Source of the DNA: Acanthococcus lagerstroemiae
Lineage: Eukaryota > Arthropoda > Insecta > Hemiptera > Eriococcidae
Length of the DNA stretch: 64,000 nt
Assembly: GCA_031841125.1 (NCBI GenBank)
Contig: CM063109.1
Location: 31,562,038 to 31,626,037 of the forward strand
Direction: 5' to 3'
Shown here: positions 34,721-44,513 of the stretch, piece by piece
Numbering within the stretch: position 1 is the first letter of the stretch
Layout of the letters: each line of letters opens with the position of its first letter
Translations under genes and position numbers: made by a program
Notes under the pieces: model-generated
The model's database searches: none
Seen by the model: the letters and a program-made list of their open reading frames with translations, nothing else
What the model was told of the DNA's origin: nothing

Positions 34721-37700
34721 TACCTACGTCATGAACCTGGCTTCAGCTTTCTCGTTCTCTGTTAAGAAAATGCTAAATACGTCAACTTCCAAAATCCAAA
34801 TTCAAGGCTAGATCTGTTACACCCGGAAATTCAGTCAGACAGAAGACGGGTAGGAACATAGTCTGACAGACAGAAAGAAAAAAAAAAGACTACTGTCTTC
34901 TTTTTAAGCTTTCCGTTTCTGTGTTTTCCTCTGCCTCTCTGTCGTCCAGTTCCTTATATACAGTTTCGTCATTTGTGGACTCTTGATAGAATATTTCCAT
35001 GGAATTAAATCATAATTAGTATTTTTTTAAAACTGTTACATTCTCAGTGAAAATTTCTCCCGTTCATTACCACTGAATTATAAAAACGGCCTTCCCTTTA
35101 CCTCTCTCGCCAAAAAAATTTTAGGATTAAGGACAAATAGCCTGCTCGGTATAATTAGTCGGGATAAGTGGTCTGACAGACTAACTGACATAAACTGGTA
35201 CAGGAACGGATGGACTGCAACGAAGAGCCGAACAGTGGACCTGTTGACAGGTTAAATATAAAAAACAGAAACTTTGTCTTACTTCCTCTCGGTGATATTG
35301 GTATTCCTTCTCGGATGAGGAGGCGGTCTGAGGACAAGCAGGGCGAAACACCTAATTTTTCGAAAGACCTTAAGGACACGTCAATTTTTCTCGCTTACAA
35401 CCGAGAAGTTTTGAATTGATTCAAGTGACGTGGAGGATACAAGGGTAGGTACGTTAATTTTTCACGTTTTAATACATAATGTTTTCTACAAAAAAAATTG
35501 TATTTTTTGGGGGAGGGAAGAGGATATGCCATTCGGAAACTAGTGCTCCTCCACTGAAAGAAAAATGGCCATGTGAAGTAAGATAAAGTGTCAGCTTAGA
35601 TTTTTCCTACAACACCTAATCAAGGTTATAATAAATAAATAATAATTAAATTTCTCCAGCTTTCAGTATTTCATTGAACAGGCTATTCTTCGAAAACCCG
35701 GGAAAAGTCAGAAAATTTTATTAGCTTAATGAATGTACATTAATTTGTGCAAAGTCGTAAGGAGTTCTGCCGCATTCTAATGAGTCTGAGTAGACCTTAT
35801 AAAATCTTCACGAATTTCAATAGATCGTAAATAGGGTTCACATGAACTCATGGGTCTAAGTAGAGCCGTAATGATAATGCGTCTCGACTAAATCTTGAGA
35901 AGTTTTCAATAGCCTTGACTTTTTTTTTTCTTTTCCCCTAAAACCTACAAAGAGTATTGACGGAGTTCTAAGTAGTCTTACAACTTAATCTGAACGAATG
36001 TCAATATTTTTAGGTATGCAACCTTCTTAGCTCTTTTCCTGTTTCTATGTCCTTTTATTTCTCGTCTGGAGTATCTTTGTTTATTGTTGCCATTTAGTTC
36101 TTTTAGTCGATGAGGAGGATTTTGTTATAATTTCAATGTTTGCATTACTATTTCCGATTTTTAAAAAAATAATTTTATTTTAACATTGAATAGAAGCGTT
36201 ACATGCTGTCAGTATGTGTATTTCTATTTACATCGAGTCCCCTTCTTTTAGGAGCCAAGCATGCAGGTCACCAACCTATTCCACCTACCGTAGGGCATAT
36301 GGTTCCGTCACATTTCGAATATTGGAGAGAAAGAAAAAAGTCAAGAATAGCAAAGTAAGACCGGCAAATTTTGCCAAGATGAGCGTGGCTACTGGTAAAT
36401 CGATCCTTACTTCGAGACTTGAAGTTGCGGCAGAATATTTTTTCATCCCAACTCGCGGTTGAAAATTGGCTGTGACTCCATTTCTGATTACGATTCATGG
36501 AATCGAAATCGACTCACGACTATGACTCCTGTGTGAAACTTCCGGATCACTCCAACTTTTACATCAAACATTTCTGATCGAAACTAAGCTAACGTGAGCT
36601 AACTACAAATATCAGAAAAATAATTGTAGAATTTGCAGTCGAATACCTGTCCTTCTTGTGCCTAGCACCTCCGCCTTCGATAAAAAAAAGTTTTCAAATC
36701 CTATCGGGAACAATGTATGAAAAGTCAAAGAACTTCCAAACAACGTCGTGTAATAGTCGATATAAGAGTACGTAGCAGTACCCGAAGGATACGAACACGA
36801 GCCTATAGACGTATAGACGTTAATACTTCTGATATTTTACACACATAGGAAACTAGTTTCTAACGAAATATCAAGAAAAACGAGTTTAAAACGTAATTAG
36901 CCAGATTAGCGTTATGTTTTATCAAATCCGTCACAATACGCGTGCAGAACTTGTTCGTGGAAGAGTCTTTGTCCGCATATGAAGTCATTGTTGCACCACC
37001 TAACCTTATTATTTGTTTCGATTGTCAGTAGTGATTATGGTCGTTTGATCTGTCCTAATTTTCAGGCTCCGTTTTCCTGCAATGCATTCTGTGGCATCAA
37101 AATTGCGCGGACGCCGCAGCACTGTGCCACCACATTTTCTCGAACGCATTTCCTTCTCCAGCCGTCTTATGAAATTATTGTTTGGTCACTCTCAAACCAC
37201 TGGCGCCCGAACAGTAATGTTAAAGGATGTGACATCTACCACTGTAAGGCATCCCGCTCGAAGTGTAGTAAATTTTTCACGTCGGTGAACTGTGAAATTC
37301 AGTTATACCTGCTGAAAGTCTAAAGAAAACAGAAAAATCAACGATAACTAACACGTGATGTGAGAACCCTTCCAGGTTTGTGCGCTGCAACTTTTGGAGC
37401 ATTCTGTATCATTAGTTGCGGTTCGCAGCTGCGCGGGACATCTTGAGTTACATAAAATTGCATTAAGCTTGTTTGGTGACACTGGGTGTCAATAGCGGCG
37501 TAGTCCATGTGTACGATGTTGAAGTAAATCTATAAATTCTTTTCTCAACTTTAGGTCTCACTTAAAACTCGGTTCCCGTGAACTCGTCAGCTCTGGGTTG
37601 GCTAATATTCAAGCGTAATAGAATCTTCTTAGTTAATGCTCATTTTTCAAAGTTTTTTCTCTTGGGAACATTCTCTTAGCCGACCCTAGTTTTCAACCAC

Positions 37701-38796
37701 ACATTTGGAAATTTTTTCATTTAACATCCTCCCCTCATCCCGAAGAGAGAGTCTATGCTACTGTATTGTATAGGACTCGGGATTAAGACTCTTTAAGACT
37801 TTTCAAAACATGGAACTATACAAATTTCGAAATCCATAACTATGAGACTGTTCAAGACACGGCCACGCTCATTTTTGAAGCGTGGCAAATGTCCACTTTC
37901 CTTATTTGGATGAGTGATTGCCCGATCCGCGCGATGGTGGAGGGGGAGATGAAACCTAATTCGAAGAAATTCCAACTATCAGTCAGGAAATTTGGCAGTC
38001 AGTCGGGCAAATTAAGAGCTGGTAATTTTTATTTATTTTTAATGCTTGTTTACAGGGATTTTGAATTTTGGGAGTCACATAGGATTTAAAGTCTCTACAC
38101 CTCCCAAGAACATTCTCTGCGCGCCGGCCTTAGCTTTGGCCCCCATTGTTTCTTCGTGTATCCGCATCTGCTCAAATGCCTCTAACTCTTCTGAAATCAA
38201 TCATTCATAATGAGAATTATTCGACTTTATCAGGAACTGGGAATAGTATTAAAAAGCTTATAAGTGATTTGCCCAAATTTCAAAATCAAATTGGTAAAAT
38301 CACAATAATCCATTCGTGCCTCCGTCTTTGTCATGTACAGCTACGGAAGGAACGTAATCCTCCGAGATTACGATACCAATAACATATGTCAAATTACGGA
38401 GCGCACTGCATAATAAAATAATAAACACGATTTTTTTTTACAGCGGTATTTAGCCGCACGATTTAAAATAAACACGAACATCGACTAAAAATATGTCAAG
38501 GATTAACGTTCGTTCGGATGCTGGAGTAATAAATCCGAGACGAAGAGTCGATTTATTTCAATTTTCGTGAAAACTATCTTTTCCCATGGGTTCACTTTCA
38601 TCCTCGAGGTGAACGACTCTTAATTGAAGGGCGAGATGACAACCCGAGTACATGAAACTATATAATTTTCGTGCAGAAAACTATGTAATATACGTATATG
38701 CCATAGCTATTGATATCTGGTTCTGCTTCGAGAACTACTAAATATTGAAAATTATGTTACAGAACTACTCTCATTGTACTCATCTACAAAACTTGA
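34721..38796. other. Non-coding host DNA
   Basis: No gene, RNA or transposon is recognisable over 4 kb. The 114-codon frame at 36979-37323 begins with a signal-peptide-like hydrophobic stretch, but the rest has no family resemblance and no splice or promoter support. Confidence 0.4.
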
Positions 38797-38936
38797 AGTT
38801 AGAAGAAACGCCTTACCCATCTGTGTCACTTATATGTTGATGATCTTATCCTTTTTCAAAGGGGAGACTTCTGTCTTCAGAAATGACTGTGCTAATTTGA
38901 CCTCACCGGAGGAGGAAACTGTAATGTAACGCATTC
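38797..38936 (+). repeat. Diverged direct repeat flanking the mariner/SINE region, left copy
   Basis: AGAAACGCCTTACCCATCTGTGTCAC, CTTTTTCAAAGGGGAGACTTCTGTCTTCAG, CTAATTTGACC and GTAACGCATTC recur at 40500-40645 in the same order and orientation. The segment between the copies holds SINE copy 3 and a mariner relic. Confidence 0.55.
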
Positions 38937-39089
38937 TTCTTCAGGTGCCGTATCCAATGACTGACGCGTAACTTCCCTGAGCAGGTTTTAGTCGGGGTAG
39001 TTAGCCGTTGCTTTCCCCATGGTTTGTTGCGTTAGTTTTCCTTCTCTGTGTCGAAGAGTGTGCAGCCGCAGTTCGCTTACTAGCCACGT

Positions 39090-39366
39090 GTTTCATGACG
39101 TGTACACTATAGCCACGACGTGCACCCGACAGCCCCAATCTTTTAGATCCGGTGGTAACACGCTCTGTGATTGTAATGTCTTGTTCGTCCGAACTGGCGA
39201 GGTAACAGGACGCGTTATCTTTCCACCATGATTGATACTGTAGTCGCTGTATTCGCTAGGATGATAGTGGGGGTATTCGAATATCACTAGCATTCCGGCG
39301 TTGGTGGGAATCGAACCCAGGACGCAAGGATTGCGAAGCGGACTCGTTAACCACTCGGCCACACAG
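39090..39366 (-). mobile_element. tRNA-derived SINE, copy 3 (most complete)
   Basis: Read on the minus strand it begins TGTGTGGCCGAGTGGTTAACG, followed by CGCTTCGCAATCCTTGCG and an intact B box GGGTTCGATTCCC, then the body with GATATTCGAATACCCCCACT, CTAGCGAATACAGCGACTAC and GCGTGTTACCACC. Head and body total about 275 bp. It is the best-kept of three copies (also 5485 and 34226). The head resembles a Ser/Leu-type tRNA but lacks a paired acceptor stem and runs straight into the body, so it is a SINE promoter and not a tRNA gene. Confidence 0.78.
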
Positions 39367-39601
39367 GAACGTAGTAACGCATAGTGACTGATATTAGAAG
39401 AATCTTATTCTGAACCAAGCTAAACATAAAAAACGTAATTTTACAGAAAACGGAAAAGAAACATGTTTGAACATTGCCTGGGAGACGCTAGTTCGGGAGA
39501 TTGCGTTAAGGAGTATTTTACTAATCCTGATGTGTCAGCGGAAAACACCAGATAGGTTTCCCTCAATCGGCCATCAAAGTGACTTATCTCTTACTTTTAG
39601 C

Positions 39602-40190
39602 TTAGTTTGACACCTTGACGATTCTTTGGGTCACGGCATTACTCAGGTCCCCTAAGGTGGACAAACAAAGTCCCCGAAACGATCCCTCTAACTTTAGGAA
39701 CAGGTCAAAATCAGGTGGACTCAGATCTAGACTAAACGGCGGATGTAGTAACGTTTCATAGCCATTTTCGATAAGATCTTTGGCGACATGTGTAGCGATA
39801 TGGAGACGAGCATTATTGTTGTAAAGATTATTCCATATTCCAGCTTTCTCTAGGTCGGATTTTCCGAAGCCCTGGTCCCAAATTAAGAAGTCATTATAGT
39901 ATTCTGAGGTGATTCTACGACCAGCAGGGGCCCTATTTGAGGCCACAATTCCCATATTATCATGAACGAGGATTGTCACCTGTGACAGTTGAAGGTCGAT
40001 CGCTTCTCGGGTTGTTTTTGATGCTTATAAGACCCTGTAAAAAAGGCTTAGACCAATGTTGAATCGTGGAACAGTTCACCACATTATCACCGCAAAGTTC
40101 AAATAATGTACGATCAATTTCGGACACAAATTTTTCCTCGGAGAGTTTCGATCTTAATGTATGCACGTTGCTCCAAAGCAGGAACGCCAC
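39602..40190 (-). pseudogene. mariner transposase relic
   Basis: The minus-strand frame at 39602-39979 gives the C-terminal catalytic region of a mariner transposase. It contains ARLHIATHVAKDLIENGYET, LLHPPFSLDLSPPDFDLF (the third catalytic acidic position of the DD34D family is in the SPPDFDLF motif) and KLEGSFRGLCLSTLGDLSNAV. The frame at 39960-40190 overlaps it and supplies the N-terminal helix-turn-helix part (STIQHWSKPFLQGLISIKNN and PRSDRPST). Linker and first catalytic segments between them are missing or frameshifted, so the copy is dead. No terminal repeats were found. Confidence 0.75.
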
Positions 40191-40690
40191 TCGGAGAATC
40201 GTCAGGGTGTTGCGCTAACTCATCTGACATTTCTTCGAATTATCGTTCGACAAAAACAAATACATGTACCTCTTTCTGAAAGTCGAGGCTGCAAAATGAG
40301 TATACAACGAACTCGCTTGGTGAATTACCGCGGCCGCCAGAGCGCGCTGTGCAAAAATTGTGGGACAAGCCTCGTAAATAGAAAGTTCCACTTTTCGTAC
40401 ATGTGTCACGCACTCTAGTGGCTCATGTCCGAAACCATCTAAATCGTAAAATCATCCCGGAATACCTTTAGCTCAGTTTGGAATGAGACACCTCAAGTCT
40501 AAAAAGGGCATAAGAAATGCCTCGCCCATCTGTGTCACATAAGTATTTGTTGTTCCTCATGTTGCCCGTTTTCAAAGGGAGACTCCTATCTTCAGGAATG
40601 ACTAATGACTAATTTGACCACACTAGAGCAGAGTAACGCATACTGAATGACACTAAAGTCTGGTCCAATTAAGAAACTTAATTTTTTTGC
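40191..40690. other. Non-coding DNA with the right copy of a direct repeat
   Basis: The block 40500-40645 (GAAATGCCTCGCCCATCTGTGTCAC...GGGAGACTCCTATCTTCAGGAATGAC...AGTAACGCATAC) is the partner of 38797-38936. The remainder holds no gene I recognise. Confidence 0.45.
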
Positions 40691-40691
40691 A

Positions 40692-40802
40692 GCGCTGGTG
40701 TTCTTGAACTCGTCCTTCCCCTCCAACTTCAGAATGCCCATTATTGATGTGTATTGCGGGTTGCAAATTATGTTTCTTGACTGTACCAGACTTTATTGTA
40801 TT
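40692..40802 (+). other. Exon-like sequence interrupted by the Polinton (left part)
   Basis: An acceptor-like AATTTTTTTGCAG ends at 40692. From there one frame stays open through the target site TGTATT and, if the Polinton is skipped, continues past 56677 for 11 codons to a donor-like CCCAAG|GTAACT near 56710. The translation includes PSNFRMPIIDVYCGLQIMF and CTRLYC. This is inference only: I recognise no protein family, and a ~50-codon open frame can occur by chance. Confidence 0.25.
40797..40802. repeat. Target-site duplication TGTATT, left
   Basis: TGTATT directly precedes the left Polinton end (AGTAGTATAG...). The identical hexamer directly follows the right end at 56672-56677. Six-base duplications are the known mark of Polinton integration by its retroviral-type integrase. 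Confidence 0.95.
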
Positions 40803-40830
40803 AGTAGTATAGAAAGGTATGATTCTGGCT

Positions 40831-41380
40831 CGAGTTCACATTTCTGTAAATTTATTGTTGAAAACATTTTTCTGAGTGAATTCTGTTCTCTCTGAATCGA
40901 GTTCACATTTCTGTAAATTTATTGTTGAAAACATTTTTCTGAGTGAATTCTGTTCTCTCTGAATCGAGTTCACATTTTTGTACATTCACTGTTGAAAATA
41001 CTTTTCTGAGCATTCACTGTTGAATTCACATTTCTGAGCATTCACTGTTGAAAACATTTTTCTGAGTGAGTTCTGTTCTCTCTGGCTCGAGTTCACATTT
41101 CTGTAAATTTACTGTTGAAAACATTTTTCTGACTGAGTTCTGTATAATCCTAGACCGAGTTCATATTTCTGTGTAAGTATTGTTCTCTCTGAATCGAGTT
41201 CACCTCTCTGAGCATTCATTGTTGAAAACATTTTTCTGAGTGAGTTCTGTATAATCCTAGACCGAGTTCACATTTTTGTACATTCGATGTTGAAAACACA
41301 TTTTTGTACATTCGCTGTTGAAAACACATTTGTGTGTAAGTTTTGTTCTCTGTAACCAAGTTCACATTTTTGTGTTGGTG
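40831..41380. repeat. Subterminal ~67-bp tandem repeats in the left TIR
   Basis: Units begin CGAGTTCACATTTCTG and contain GTTGAAAACATTTTTCTGAGTGA and TTCTGTTCTCTCTGAAT. Starts at 40831, 40898 and 40965 give an exact 67-bp step. The following units (41088 onward) are shortened, fused or carry CCTAGAC in place of the last part. The same array lies inverted in the right TIR at about 56094-56643. Such arrays could be binding sites for integrase or for the replication protein at the genome ends, or part of the promoter of the TIR gene; the sequence does not decide. Confidence 0.85.
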
Positions 41381-41404
41381 TTAAAAGAATTGATATTGTA
41401 ATAT

Positions 41405-41441
41405 AAAGTGGTCGAGTTTCCATTTTTTATCAGACCACTTT
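41405..41441. other. Hairpin followed by a T run in the left TIR
   Basis: AAAGTGGTC (41405-41413) and GACCACTTT (41433-41441) form a perfect 9-bp stem with a 19-base loop, followed by a run of T residues to about 41448. The mirrored copy is at 56033-56069. A terminator-like or replication-related role is possible. Confidence 0.7.
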
Positions 41442-41456
41442 TTTTTTTCTAACTTG

Positions 41457-41483
41457 GATTTCAAGTGATTTTGGTTTGAAATC
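41457..41483. other. Hairpin GATTTCAA/TTGAAATC in the left TIR
   Basis: GATTTCAA and TTGAAATC frame a ~11-base loop and are followed by TTAATA. The mirrored copy is 55991-56017. A close relative, GATTTCAAA...TTTGAAATC followed by TTAATA, occurs inside the element at 54617-54643, immediately past the stop of the 151-codon gene. Confidence 0.7.
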
Positions 41484-41587
41484 TTAATACTAAAAAAAAT
41501 AATAAAAAAAAAAAATCGAAAATTGATAACCTAGTTTAAAATAAAAAAAAATAATTAAAAAAAAAAAATAATATTATATATTATAAA

Positions 41588-42364
41588 ATGGAAATGATTG
41601 AAAGTAAAAGCAATAACTTTAATTTTGATGACTCTACACACTGTGTATCTAAAAAGATACCATCAGTGAAAGTGATTAATCAAGAACCTGTAGGCTTCTG
41701 GATGTCTAATGAAAATTTGATGTCTTGTGAGTGGAGAAAAAGTTGCAACGAGTCATGTTCAGTTGCCAGCTGTGTAGAACATTTTGTAAATACAAAACCG
41801 CACACAATTGAGACTCGAGATGGATCAATTCAAGGTAGGATTATCGATAAAAATCGTATTTTAATCATTAGACGACAATTTAAACTTATCAGACTTTCTC
41901 GAGATGATTACTCTTTTGCTGGTTATTGGGTAAAAGGAGATACAGACTATATTTCAGCACGTAAGTATCTCTTAGTGTTTCTAGATGAAAAGAATCATCC
42001 ACTACATAAAGAACCAATCCAACTTACAGCTAGAGGTGTATTTCAGGTAGAATTTGATAAGAATTTATTAAAGTTTAGAAAAGAATTTAAAACAGTTTAT
42101 AGTAAAACACGAGGTGTAATGTCAGATTTATGGTATTCTATGCTTGTGTTCTGTCCTACTTTTGTATCAAACGTAGTAGGTTCTTTAAAAAAGAGTAGAG
42201 CATGTTGTATTGAAAATTATATTGTTCCAACAGAATCTAATTTGAACTCTTTATGTGTAGGTAGAGATAAAGAAGTCTCAAAAATTGTTGAAGCTATGTT
42301 TAATGATTCTGAAAAATGGAAAGCTGAAAATAGTAAACCTTTCATAACCACATTAGTTTATTAA
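41588..42364 (+). CDS. TIR-encoded protein, 258 aa, left copy; function unknown
   Basis: This gene lies wholly inside the left TIR and reads inward; an identical copy is at 55110-55886. The start ATG follows TATATTATAAA, the A/T start motif seen at other genes of this element. The product is soluble-looking, with no signal peptide or membrane segment. It has a cysteine cluster (C47, C53, C57, C62) that might bind zinc, a basic stretch at 90-103 (ILIIRRQFKLIRL), a hydrophobic block with LLVFLDEKNHPLHKEPIQL (128-145) and a block TARGVFQVEFDKNLLKFRKEF (147-167). The PIQLTARG-F-V-F...FR-EF pattern reminds me faintly of cyanobacterial DUF5895 proteins, but I would not rely on that. Because it is the only gene in two copies and adjoins both genome ends, a role in end recognition, replication or early expression is a reasonable guess. 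Confidence 0.8.
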   Translation: MEMIESKSNNFNFDDSTHCVSKKIPSVKVINQEPVGFWMSNENLMSCEWRKSCNESCSVASCVEHFVNTKPHTIETRDGSIQGRIIDKNRILIIRRQFKLIRLSRDDYSFAGYWVKGDTDYISARKYLLVFLDEKNHPLHKEPIQLTARGVFQVEFDKNLLKFRKEFKTVYSKTRGVMSDLWYSMLVFCPTFVSNVVGSLKKSRACCIENYIVPTESNLNSLCVGRDKEVSKIVEAMFNDSEKWKAENSKPFITTLVY

Positions 42365-42377
42365 AGTTGTTATAATG

Positions 42378-42407
42378 TATTTTTATATGATTTTTCATAT
42401 AAAAATA
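42378..42407. terminator. Inner-TIR hairpin after the TIR gene (left)
   Basis: TATTTTTATATGA, a TTTT loop and TCATATAAAAATA form a perfect 13-bp stem 13 bases after the stop of the TIR gene and 4 bases before the inner TIR boundary. Mirrored at 55067-55096. It could be a 3'-end signal for the TIR gene; on the left that gene runs toward the major capsid gene from the opposite side. Confidence 0.55.
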
Positions 42408-42584
42408 ATACTTATTTGACTGTCTTTTTTTTCTTTTTCTTTTTTCTCATTTTTTTAAACACCTGTTCGATAATATTCCAACAGAAAATTATAATACACA
42501 TCCAGTTGAATTTATTTTCTGAATTGTTCTCTGAATTGTTTTCTGATTGCATACCTATTTATAAGAATATTTTTTTTTTTTTTT

Positions 42585-43766
42585 TTAGTTTTTAGGAGCA
42601 GGTCTAACCGCTCTAGATATAGGTTTGTATTCATAACAAACAGGTTGTTTCAAAAGAACAAATATTTCAGCTGTATTAGGAAAATCATCACGCCATGAGA
42701 ATATAATTTGTACATTGGCTACATCTGTTTGTAGAGCATCAGGTTGTCCTGTAAGATCAAAGCAAAAGATAGTATATTCTCTTTCAAATTGCGCAAGATC
42801 AATTAAAACATCGTCTTTTCCATTGTAATTTTTAAAATATGTATATAAAGCTCCTGAATCCTTTTCATTAAAATTTAATCGCATTTGCTGACGAGGATAT
42901 TCATAACCATTGACATTGAAACGTACATCATAAGGATTACAATGATCAAATTTACTTTTATCAGCAAAGAGATCATTGTTCCTTTTATTTTGGAAAACTA
43001 CAAAAGCATATTGTGATGTAATATCTGTAGGAATTGACCACCTAAATTCTTTTCCTGATACACTACCAGCAGGTTTCTTTAAACATTGCCAATGCTCAAA
43101 ATTCATACGAATTGGTATGTCTTTATTTAACAATGGTAAAACTTCTTTTTCAAGTTGTAATGAAAGCTTCACCACTGGCATTCTCCAAGTTATATACTTC
43201 AGATTCAATTCCACAGTATAATCTTTTAAATTTGGGTCAACTTGTAGCATATTTGTAACACCATGTTGTTCTCTTGCTAGTATCAAGGATTGACTAACAT
43301 TAAAGAGAATTTCTTTATAAGTTCCAAAACCTAGAAACATATCGAAAGGTAATGCAACTTTGAAGTAACCATTCGCATCAACATTCATGTAATCATTATT
43401 TAGATTCCATCCTGCATTAGAATACTTGGTGGTTTTGGACATTGAAACGAGACCATTAATGGTGCTGGCTACACCTGGATACTCCAATATATCTACCTGA
43501 ACATCAGAAATTCTATAAATAATTTGCCTGAAAAGGTGGAGAAACCCATTATTAATTACTTGTACTGTACTACGATCGAAACTCGCAATTTTTTTGTCTT
43601 TATCACGTACTATCAGACGACCAGCTATAACTACCTCGCTTTTCCAAGGTAAAGTACAAATATTAGGAGTATTTATTTCAATTATAATTTCCTCATCTTT
43701 TTTATTTATATCAATATTATTAGCAGTGGAGAATTCTATTAATTCAAAACTTTCGTAACCATTCAT
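42585..43766 (-). CDS. Major capsid protein, double jelly-roll (393 aa)
   Basis: The protein matches the double-jelly-roll-like family common in insect Polintons. An early block TLPWKSEVVIAGRL is followed by VNNGFLHLFRQIIYRI and NGLVSMSKT...NAGWN, a VALPFDMFLGF block near 138-148, an LILAREQHG block, the linker YITWRMPVVKLSL (near 190), FRWSIPTDITSQYAFVVFQ, the FDHCNPYDVRFNVNGYEYP block at about 287-305 and a final strand region ending near IFSWRDDFPN. The length of 393 residues is in the range for this type. It would form the hexon-like capsomers of an icosahedral particle. It is the last gene of the leftward set; its start follows A20 and the motif TACTATAA, shared with the penton gene. Assignment is from remembered family pattern and gene order. 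Confidence 0.88.
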   Translation of the reverse strand: MNGYESFELIEFSTANNIDINKKDEEIIIEINTPNICTLPWKSEVVIAGRLIVRDKDKKIASFDRSTVQVINNGFLHLFRQIIYRISDVQVDILEYPGVASTINGLVSMSKTTKYSNAGWNLNNDYMNVDANGYFKVALPFDMFLGFGTYKEILFNVSQSLILAREQHGVTNMLQVDPNLKDYTVELNLKYITWRMPVVKLSLQLEKEVLPLLNKDIPIRMNFEHWQCLKKPAGSVSGKEFRWSIPTDITSQYAFVVFQNKRNNDLFADKSKFDHCNPYDVRFNVNGYEYPRQQMRLNFNEKDSGALYTYFKNYNGKDDVLIDLAQFEREYTIFCFDLTGQPDALQTDVANVQIIFSWRDDFPNTAEIFVLLKQPVCYEYKPISRAVRPAPKN

Positions 43767-43794
43767 TTATAGTATTTTTTTTTTTTTTTTTTTT
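43767..43794 (-). promoter_or_regulatory. Start-site motif A20-TACTATAAATG of the major capsid gene
   Basis: On the minus strand an A20 tract is followed at once by TACTATAA and the start codon. The same arrangement (A13-TACTATAAATG) precedes the penton gene, and TACTATAAAT-ATG precedes the PLA2 gene. The TAAATG core resembles poxvirus late initiators. A regulatory role is inferred, not shown. Confidence 0.6.
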
Positions 43795-43796
43795 AA

Positions 43797-44513
43797 TTAT
43801 CGTACTTCACGTATGATTAAAAATGCCCAATATGTTTCACCATTATTTTCAAGTGGATTGCCATTCTGATCAAAAAGGTTTAATACAATCTCGCTTATTT
43901 CTTTATTTCTCACTCTATAATATTGAGTTTCATTTGGTGTATAGATTATTTTTTCTCCGGGTAGTGATGATATAGGAAAATAAAAAAGTATTTTTTCATT
44001 ACCGTTATTACATTCATTACATATCCCCTTAATGCTTTCAATAGGAAAAATTTTAACGTGGCTATCAGATTCAACTTCTTCTCCAGCTGGTATAATTTGC
44101 TTAGTAAAACCCAATATATTACCAACAGAAGTCACATCTCTTAAATCTATTATATGTGATGGACTCCCCATTATTATGGTATGAGCGTATTTATTTATTT
44201 TCAAGGTTATATTAGCAGCCCTAGCATGTTTACTTTCATGTATACATTTAATAATATCAGCTACTTCATAAATACCAGGATCAAGTACTATAGTTGTAGG
44301 TAATTCGTTCACCTGCTTATAAAAAGTAAGTGAATTGTTTTTAGTTGTAGTTATATTGAAAAAACGATAAGATGTGTGGAAAGATTCTAACCCAATTTCC
44401 CATTCTTTATTAGGGTTGAGTCTAATAATGTCATCAACTCCACTAAAATCATGATAAAGAACAGAATCTGTACCGCTCATAAGTATACTGTAAGAACCAT
44501 TTATATATTTCAT
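43797..44513 (-). CDS. Penton-like minor capsid protein, single jelly-roll (238 aa)
   Basis: The order of blocks fits the Polinton penton-like family. An N-terminal strand region ends WEIGLESFHTSYRFFNI (about 38-54), then comes the N-SLTFYKQ strand, a LPTTIVLDPGIYEVADII block (about 71-88), a TLKINKYAHTIIM strand and a conserved C terminus with VLNLFDQNGNPLENNGETYWAFLIIRE. These would build the five-fold vertex capsomer beside the double-jelly-roll protein. The start codon overlaps the protease stop (ATGA) and follows A13-TACTATAA; the stop lies just upstream of the A20 tract before the major capsid gene. The order protease, penton, major capsid is usual for these elements. Confidence 0.85.
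   Translation of the reverse strand: MKYINGSYSILMSGTDSVLYHDFSGVDDIIRLNPNKEWEIGLESFHTSYRFFNITTTKNNSLTFYKQVNELPTTIVLDPGIYEVADIIKCIHESKHARAANITLKINKYAHTIIMGSPSHIIDLRDVTSVGNILGFTKQIIPAGEEVESDSHVKIFPIESIKGICNECNNGNEKILFYFPISSLPGEKIIYTPNETQYYRVRNKEISEIVLNLFDQNGNPLENNGETYWAFLIIREVR

Larger units (their letters stand above)
40803..42411. repeat. Left terminal inverted repeat, 1,609 bp
   Basis: Position x in this TIR pairs with 97474 minus x in the right TIR. From outside inward it holds the terminus AGTAGTATAGAAAGG, the ~67-bp repeat array (40831-41380), hairpin 41405-41441, hairpin 41457-41483, an A/T-rich leader, the 258-codon gene (41588-42364) and hairpin 42378-42407. Identity ends after AAAAATAATAC at 42411, where left continues TTATTTGAC and right AAATGGAAATG. 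Confidence 0.95.

Noticed and set aside
36979..37323. 114-codon frame with a signal-peptide-like start
   Set aside because: The remainder has no family pattern and the overlapping frame is equally open; no promoter or intron evidence.
40831..41380. CRISPR-like array
   Set aside because: The units are contiguous variants with no unique spacers, and the setting is a eukaryotic Polinton TIR.
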